From the NCBI GenBank assembly GCA_012027055.1, contig VEPF01000393.1, positions 1-10,688 of the forward strand: a stretch of 10,688 nt of DNA. Direction: 5' to 3'. A model generated the notes under the pieces. That model was not told the origin of the DNA, ran no database searches, and saw nothing but the letters and a program-made list of their open reading frames with translations. A program made the position numbers and the translations under genes. Below are positions 7,453 through 10,688 of this stretch, one piece after another. The DNA comes from Gemmatimonadota bacterium (GTDB taxonomy: Bacteria; Gemmatimonadota; Gemmatimonadetes; Longimicrobiales; RSA9). How positions within the stretch are numbered: the first letter of the stretch is position 1; each line of letters opens with the position of its first letter.

Positions 7453-7641
7453 GCGAGTGGCATCGCGATCGCGGTCACGAACGCGGGCAGCGCCTAGGTG
7501 GTGTCCTGCCACTTCACCAGCGTGATCGCCTGCGTCATCAGCACGCCCACCACCGCGCAGGCGAAGTAGGCGTTCAGCCCCATGCCCCAGCTCGCGCCCG
7601 GGCGCGGTACCGTGCTCCTCGAGGCGGAAGATGGCCCTCAC
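7453..7641 (-). pseudogene. Remnant of a second NCS2 purine permease gene, multiply deleted
   Basis: Three permease blocks survive in the right order. Bases 7641-7600 begin with GTG and read MRAIFRLEEHGT, matching the family N-terminus (FFQLEAHGT in the intact copy) but clearly diverged. Bases 7588-7544 read GMGLNAYFACAVV and match 4646-4689 at 40 of 44. Bases 7552-7455 match 3771-3868 at 91 of 98 and read GVLMTQAITLVKWQDTT, stop, ALPAFVTAIAMPL. The in-frame TAG (7496-7494) replaces the GAA of Glu382 in the intact gene. The first block is in a different frame from the others, so there is also a frameshift. Most transmembrane helices are missing. The GTG start overlaps the stop of the upstream membrane-protein gene as GTGA, so this permease was once translationally coupled to that gene. 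Confidence 0.88.
7544..7552. repeat. Deletion scar at a 9-base direct repeat
   Basis: CGCCCACCA occurs once here. In the intact permease it occurs twice, at 3860-3868 and 4646-4654. To its left the remnant follows the first site and to its right it follows the second. This is the expected product of recombination or replication slippage between the two repeats, removing the equivalent of 786 bases (262 codons, in frame). Confidence 0.75.
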
Positions 7642-8147
7642 GGCACGTGCCGGAACGCCGATCCCACGAAGCGCACGAAAATGAAGCCCACCTGGCAGAT
7701 GTTGGCGATGAGGGCGGTGACGTAGAGGGCCGGGGCGCTCCCGCCGGCGATCCCGAACACCACGGCCAGCAGGATCGCCTGCTCGAAGATCTCCAGGACG
7801 GAGACCAGGGCCACCGCGAGGCGGTCCGGAGGAAACGTCCCCCGCACGGGCTGATAGGCTCCCAGGAAGCCCGTGATGATCCCGTTGTCGAAGAGCAGGA
7901 AGAGCAGGGCCGCCAGGCGCCAGGTGAGGGCGGGTTCCAGGCCGTAGCCAGCCAGCCCCACGGGGATGAGGGCGGCGGCCACGCCCGCCACGCTGCTCGA
8001 GATCACCAGGCGGAGGCGCAGCAGATCATGAGCGGCGTCGGCCGGCTGGTCCGCGCCTCTGCGGATCACGCTCACCAGCGCCGCGAACCCGGCAAAGGCC
8101 GCGGCGATCTCGGCCAAGGAGAGGAGCGTGTCGGTGTTCTCCATCAT
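7638..8147 (-). CDS. Small integral membrane protein, about five helices, unknown function
   Basis: 169 residues starting MMENTDTLLSLAEIAAAFAG. Adjacent ATGs at 8147 and 8144 both fit; GAGG is 4 bases from the first and 7 from the second, so the second may be preferred. Hydrophobic helices lie at about 9-28, 47-68, 74-96, 111-134 and 138-162. The pattern of an N-terminal LAEIAAAFAGFAALVSVIRR helix followed by DLLRLRLVISSS resembles a widespread group of uncharacterised small membrane proteins that I cannot tie to a named family or function. No catalytic motif is visible. Its TGA overlaps the GTG of the decayed permease (GTGA), so it once headed an operon with that purine permease and lipoprotein. 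The hydrolase upstream is separated by 169 bases that include a hairpin. Confidence 0.75.
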   Translation of the reverse strand: MMENTDTLLSLAEIAAAFAGFAALVSVIRRGADQPADAAHDLLRLRLVISSSVAGVAAALIPVGLAGYGLEPALTWRLAALLFLLFDNGIITGFLGAYQPVRGTFPPDRLAVALVSVLEIFEQAILLAVVFGIAGGSAPALYVTALIANICQVGFIFVRFVGSAFRHVP

Positions 8148-8250
8148 GGTTCCTCGGTCGGTATGATCTGCGTTGAAGCCGGGCCGATGGCCCTCATGGC
8201 AGGCCATGCTACACCGCGCCCGCCCCCGGGTCCAGTCACGGTCCGCGTGT

Positions 8251-8269
8251 CGCGCCTCCGGCAGGCGCG
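8251..8269. terminator. GC hairpin between hydrolase and membrane-protein genes (possible terminator)
   Basis: CGCGCCT (8251-8257) and AGGCGCG (8263-8269) form a perfect 7-base stem with a 5-base loop, about 48 bases past the hydrolase stop. No T-run follows on either strand, so it does not fit a classical intrinsic terminator. It could still terminate or protect the hydrolase mRNA 3' end. Confidence 0.3.
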
Positions 8270-8316
8270 GGCGGGGAATCGATCACCCACACCCCGCGGG
8301 CGCCGGCTGCGGTCGG

Positions 8317-9012
8317 TCACCCACGGCCGGGCGCGAACCACTGCCTGACGACGTCCGGGCTCCCGTACCACCGGGCGCCGCCCAGCGGCGCGTGGGCCAC
8401 GCCGTCCAGCTCCAGGTTGCGGGCGCCCTCCAGCGGCGCCGATGCCAGCGGCACCAGCCCGTCGCCCCACTGGGCGCCGTCGCCGCACAGGTGCCGGTAG
8501 AGGAAGTGGGCGGTGCGCTCGCGGGCGGACCCGCGCGCGTCGCCGCGGATGCAGCGTCCACCGACCGCCACATAGGCAACGGTGGGGGCGAAGAACGCGC
8601 CGGGATACGTACGGTCCACTCGGCGGCGGACCGGCGCGCCCCGCACGGTGAGGTGCGGGCTGCCGAGGGTGATCAGCCGCTCCACCTTCTCGAGCCCGCG
8701 GTAGGCGCGGCCGCGGAAGGACTCCGGGCTCAGGTACAGCCGGCCGACCACGCCGCCCGCGCTGTGCCCCACCAGCGTGACCCTGCCGCCGCCGGCCAGG
8801 GCCACGGCCCGGTCCACGGTCCGCTCCAGCTCGCGCAGGATCCGCGCCCAGCCGCGCTCGCTCACGGCGGCCCGCCAGTCGGCCGTGCCCCCATCGGCCA
8901 CCCGCACCGGCGCGCCCGCGAGTTCCGCCAGCGCCCGCTGCATGCCGCGGTACACGGCGGGCGTGGAGAGGAACCCGCCCAGCACCACCACCGGGGCGGC
9001 CGGCGGCGTCAC
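8317..9012 (-). CDS. Alpha/beta hydrolase, lipase/esterase-like
   Basis: 231 residues from GTG at 9012. The fold begins with PVVVLGGFLSTPAVY, a strand and oxyanion-type loop. The nucleophile elbow is GHSAGG with Ser84. Asp184 in WGDGLVPL and His207 in DGVAHAPL are in the right order to complete the triad. TLGSPH (115-120) is typical of lipase-like members that hydrolyse lipid or polyketide esters. There is no signal peptide or membrane helix, so it is probably cytoplasmic. The substrate is unknown. No good Shine-Dalgarno precedes the GTG; instead the start overlaps the TGA of a short open frame as GTGA, which suggests coupling to a gene once present upstream. Downstream comes a hairpin and then the five-helix membrane protein. 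Confidence 0.85.
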   Translation of the reverse strand: MTPPAAPVVVLGGFLSTPAVYRGMQRALAELAGAPVRVADGGTADWRAAVSERGWARILRELERTVDRAVALAGGGRVTLVGHSAGGVVGRLYLSPESFRGRAYRGLEKVERLITLGSPHLTVRGAPVRRRVDRTYPGAFFAPTVAYVAVGGRCIRGDARGSARERTAHFLYRHLCGDGAQWGDGLVPLASAPLEGARNLELDGVAHAPLGGARWYGSPDVVRQWFAPGRG

Positions 9013-9074
9013 TTCACCACGCCGATCCTGCGGGCCAGCTTCAGGATCCCGCGGCCCATGCCCGAGAGCTGCAT
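9009..9074 (-). pseudogene. Short open frame overlapping the hydrolase start; probable 3' remnant of a lost gene
   Basis: From ATG at 9074 this reads 21 codons ending GMGRGILKLARRIGVVK and stopping in the TGA that overlaps the hydrolase GTG. No ribosome site precedes the ATG. The frame is open only back to a stop at 9158-9156, 48 sense codons in all. The basic-amphipathic tail looks like the C-terminus of a normal protein rather than random sequence, and the GTGA junction is typical of operon neighbours. I infer a truncated upstream gene; a coupling leader peptide is the alternative. I cannot name the parent family. Confidence 0.35.
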
Positions 9075-9165
9075 CACGGGTGGCGACGGCAGCTGCTCGC
9101 GATCAGGGAAGCCAGAGCGCACGCAGTCTGAAGTCCGGTGCGCATGGACACGCTCTCACAGAAGC

Positions 9166-9204
9166 GGGTTGCACAACCCAGTGTGGCCCCTGACACGTCG
9201 TGTC
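9166..9204. promoter_or_regulatory. Two adjacent perfect inverted repeats in the divergent intergenic region
   Basis: GGGTTG-CA-CAACCC (9166-9179) and GACACG-T-CGTGTC (9192-9204) are perfect 6-base dyads whose centres are about 25 bases apart. They lie between the leftward hydrolase and the rightward lipoprotein, where a regulator might bind. The half-sites differ, so they are not two copies of one operator. No regulator gene is visible in the window. Confidence 0.3.
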
Positions 9205-9485
9205 GACGGCGTGTTCGGGAAGGGCAACGAGCTCCGCGAATCGGCCAGACCGGCCTTCATGTGCCGGACTCACCAGGACCAGACCGTCTGCATCGTCAAC
9301 GGGCCGCGACGATCAGATCTGCGCGAAATCATCTTTCGTTCCAATCACCATGGCCGGGATCGAGTCGCCGGTCTCCCAGTGCAGGTCGCTGGCCCGGGTT
9401 CAAGCCGCGGACCGTCGCGACGGGTTTCCGGGTGCTGGACCCGCGAGCCAACGGCGCGGGTAAAACACTCGGTACACGGCGGCAA
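9205..9485. other. Gene-free stretch with possible decayed coding sequence
   Basis: No intact gene is supported here. On the minus strand, bases 9399-9313 hold 28 sense codons between stops, including DLHWETGDSIPAMVIGTKDD, with GC-rich third positions and a protein-like composition. After that stop a shifted frame continues leftward with similarly plausible residues. This could be the decayed end of a lost gene, but I recognise no family. No convincing promoter for the lipoprotein at 9507 was found. Confidence 0.25.
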
Positions 9486-9503
9486 TACCTCCTTCCGGAG
9501 GTA
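9486..9503 (+). promoter_or_regulatory. Hairpin that sequesters the Shine-Dalgarno of the small lipoprotein
   Basis: TACCTCC (9486-9492) and GGAGGTA (9497-9503) pair perfectly over 7 bases around the loop TTCC. The right arm contains the whole Shine-Dalgarno GGAGG, and the ATG follows at 9507. In the mRNA the ribosome site would be masked when the hairpin forms, a layout seen in simple RNA thermometers and other translational switches. The fold is read directly; any regulation is inference. Confidence 0.55.
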
Positions 9504-9506
9504 GTC

Positions 9507-9863
9507 ATGAAGATAGCACTCGGCATTCTGGCTTCGCTTTTCGCCGTGGGCTGCATCAGCACCAAAGTGCAGCGCCTCGACCTGGTCCCGCGACCAGTCC
9601 GCTCGCCGGCGGCGGTGGCGGTGCTTTACGATCGGCCGACCCAGCCCTATACCATCATCGCTGTCGTCAGGTCGGGTAGTCCGGCAGTGTTCGACAGTTA
9701 CGACGATCTGCGCCGTGAGCTGGTGACCCGGGCCGCAGTGCTGGGCGGGGATGCGGTGATCATCGGACGCAAGTCCACGAAGACGACGCTTATCCCCAAC
9801 ACCGTCGGGTTCGTGCTGTCGGAGAGCAGGAGTCTCGCGGCTGAAGTGATTGTGTACGACTGA
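9507..9863 (+). CDS. Small lipoprotein of unknown function
   Basis: 118 residues. The ATG at 9507 is chosen because GGAGG lies a few bases before it and because the protein then starts with a lipoprotein signal, MKIALGILASLFAVGC, with Cys16 as the lipidation site. The lipobox has Ala rather than Leu at -3, slightly atypical. The mature domain (about 100 residues) contains TIIAVVRSG, then a predicted helix DSYDDLRRELVTRAAVLGGD, then AVIIGRKS. This pattern of a strand, a helix ending A-x-x-x-GGDAVI and another strand recurs in several small envelope-lipoprotein families (YbjQ-like and DUF4156-like arrangements), but I cannot assign one. It stands alone on the plus strand, divergent from the hydrolase. 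Its ribosome site is masked by a hairpin. Confidence 0.75.
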   Translation: MKIALGILASLFAVGCISTKVQRLDLVPRPVRSPAAVAVLYDRPTQPYTIIAVVRSGSPAVFDSYDDLRRELVTRAAVLGGDAVIIGRKSTKTTLIPNTVGFVLSESRSLAAEVIVYD

Positions 9864-10039
9864 CCGGCTGCGCCGGGAAGAGTACCCTGGACGTCCGGGC
9901 CTTCCTCCCCCGCCGCGCTCTCTGAGTGCTGGCAACCTGCGCCGGCCTGTAATCTCGTTCCCCTGGGCGTCTCTGCGATCCTGGTGTCACGAGAGGTTGC
10001 GGACGCTGGCAAGGCATTGTGCCTCCAAGGAGGGGCTCC
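9864..10039 (+). other. Intergenic spacer between the lipoprotein and the right-edge membrane protein
   Basis: No gene is seen. CCGGC-TGC-GCCGG (9864-9876) directly after the lipoprotein stop can form a small 5-base stem, but without a T-run it is a poor terminator. TGTAAT at 9948-9953 resembles a -10 element, but no -35 stands at a proper distance. AAGGAGG at 10027-10033 is the strong ribosome site of the next gene. Confidence 0.4.
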
Positions 10040-10688
10040 ATGTCAGCTCCGGGTCAGCGCCGGATGGCGCGAGCTCCGAGACGGCGGGTTCCGCGTTGGG
10101 TCCTGTTGTTGGTGGCTGCCGTCTTCACGGTGGGGTTGACCTTTGCGACGCTCGAGCTCCCCTACCTGCTGGACGGTTTCCTCCAGAATGCCATCACGAC
10201 GCCGGGCGGCGATTCACATGCCGATGAGGTCGCCCGGCTGAAGACAGAGCTGTTCATGGCCCACTATCATGTGCGGGCCATCGGCTACGGCGCCTTCTTC
10301 CTGCTGCTTGCCCTCATCGAGGCCGGCTTCGCCACGCGGCGGACCGGGTTCGCGACGCTGGGTGCGGCCGGGGTCATGCTGGCGGTCTTCGCCCAGTTCG
10401 CCGCGGTCATGTTCTTCCTTGCCGGACTGGGTGTGCTGAATGCCATCTGGCTGCCCGTCCTGGACATCTCCTGGGAGTTGCAGCACTGGGGGCGGGTAAT
10501 CAACGTCCCGAACGACGTCCTGCGCTGGCTCCTCGGGCTCCTGGGCGTACACTCGCCCTGGCCCACCATCGGGTTCTTCATCGGCGCCGGCATCCAGGTG
10601 TTCTTGCTCGGGACGTATGCGTGGTTGTCGGCCCGCGCGAGCGGGCGCGCATCGATCAGACTCTGGAGCGCGCCGGACCGGTGGCCGC
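10040..10688 (+). CDS. Multi-pass membrane protein, unknown (partial, runs off right edge)
   Basis: Starting at ATG 10040, with AAGGAGG 6 bases upstream, the frame is open to the right edge, 216 codons. The N-terminus is strongly basic (RRMARAPRRRVPRW), followed by helices at about 20-40, 79-97, 105-132 and 175-196. Between the first two is a polar stretch (about 41-75) with a helix DEVARLKTELF, and between the third and fourth an aromatic-rich loop (ISWELQHWGRVINVPNDVLRW). The positive-inside rule puts the N-terminus in the cytoplasm. An in-frame ATG at 10064 is a less likely start, being further from the ribosome site. No catalytic or transport motif is recognised. Confidence 0.8.
   Translation, partial: MSAPGQRRMARAPRRRVPRWVLLLVAAVFTVGLTFATLELPYLLDGFLQNAITTPGGDSHADEVARLKTELFMAHYHVRAIGYGAFFLLLALIEAGFATRRTGFATLGAAGVMLAVFAQFAAVMFFLAGLGVLNAIWLPVLDISWELQHWGRVINVPNDVLRWLLGLLGVHSPWPTIGFFIGAGIQVFLLGTYAWLSARASGRASIRLWSAPDRWP

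Noticed and set aside
7171..7641. A 156-codon minus-strand open frame read as an intact gene
   Set aside because: It strings together out-of-frame permease remnant, lipoprotein signal remnant and the upstream region of the phosphoesterase; it is not a protein under selection.
7411..7641. An insertion sequence or integron-like cassette explaining the disrupted permease region
   Set aside because: No transposase, terminal inverted repeats or target duplication is visible; the pattern is serial deletion of ordinary genes.
8187..8207. ATGGCC...GGCCAT inverted repeat upstream of the five-helix membrane protein as an operator
   Set aside because: Six-base arms with a 9-base spacer are common by chance in such GC-rich DNA, and no promoter was found next to it.
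9396..9404. GGGTTCAAG resembling a tRNA T-loop
   Set aside because: The flanking bases do not pair into a 5-base T-stem, and no acceptor, D or anticodon arm could be found at the right distances.
9864..9876. Small hairpin right after the lipoprotein stop as an intrinsic terminator
   Set aside because: The stem is only 5 bases and no T-run follows.

Overview
The window is very GC-rich, with tightly packed genes, GTG as well as ATG starts, strong GGAGG-type ribosome sites and short or overlapping gene junctions. An AsmA-type envelope protein, lipobox signal peptides and a twin-arginine signal point to a Gram-negative, high-GC bacterium. The style of the AsmA protein and the mix of genes would fit Gemmatimonadota or a similar soil or sediment lineage, but no ribosomal or other marker gene is present, so this is inference. 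No tRNA, rRNA, CRISPR array, integrase or transposase was found.

Left part, minus strand (about 5040 down to 1): a compact three-gene operon, read right to left. It holds an NCS2 (AzgA/PbuG-type) purine permease, a five-bladed beta-propeller lipoprotein that overlaps it by ATGA, and, 26 bases on, a large AsmA-family protein that runs off the left edge. A candidate promoter and a perfect 12-base GC palindrome lie ahead of the permease.

Middle, minus strand (5064-9012): four separate intact genes. They are a zinc-ribbon/two-TM/TPR/zinc-ribbon membrane protein, a Tat-exported calcineurin-like phosphoesterase, a small five-helix membrane protein of unknown role, and a small alpha/beta hydrolase. 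Between the phosphoesterase and the five-helix protein lies a graveyard (7411-7641): a heavily deleted second copy of the same permease-lipoprotein pair. It has in-frame nonsense, a frameshift and large deletions, one of which falls exactly between 9-base direct repeats. Most base differences in its best-preserved block are silent third-position changes, so the second pair was probably functional until recently.

Right part: a roughly 490-base divergent region with two adjacent palindromes and fragments of open frame that look like gene remnants. It is followed on the plus strand by a small lipoprotein whose Shine-Dalgarno lies inside a perfect hairpin, and by a multi-pass membrane protein cut by the right edge.

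Nothing here is a recognisable defence or mobile system. The most informative signals are the decayed paralogous permease-lipoprotein pair, the linkage of purine permease, propeller lipoprotein and AsmA protein, the masked ribosome site at 9486-9503, and the unusual double-zinc-ribbon TPR membrane protein.
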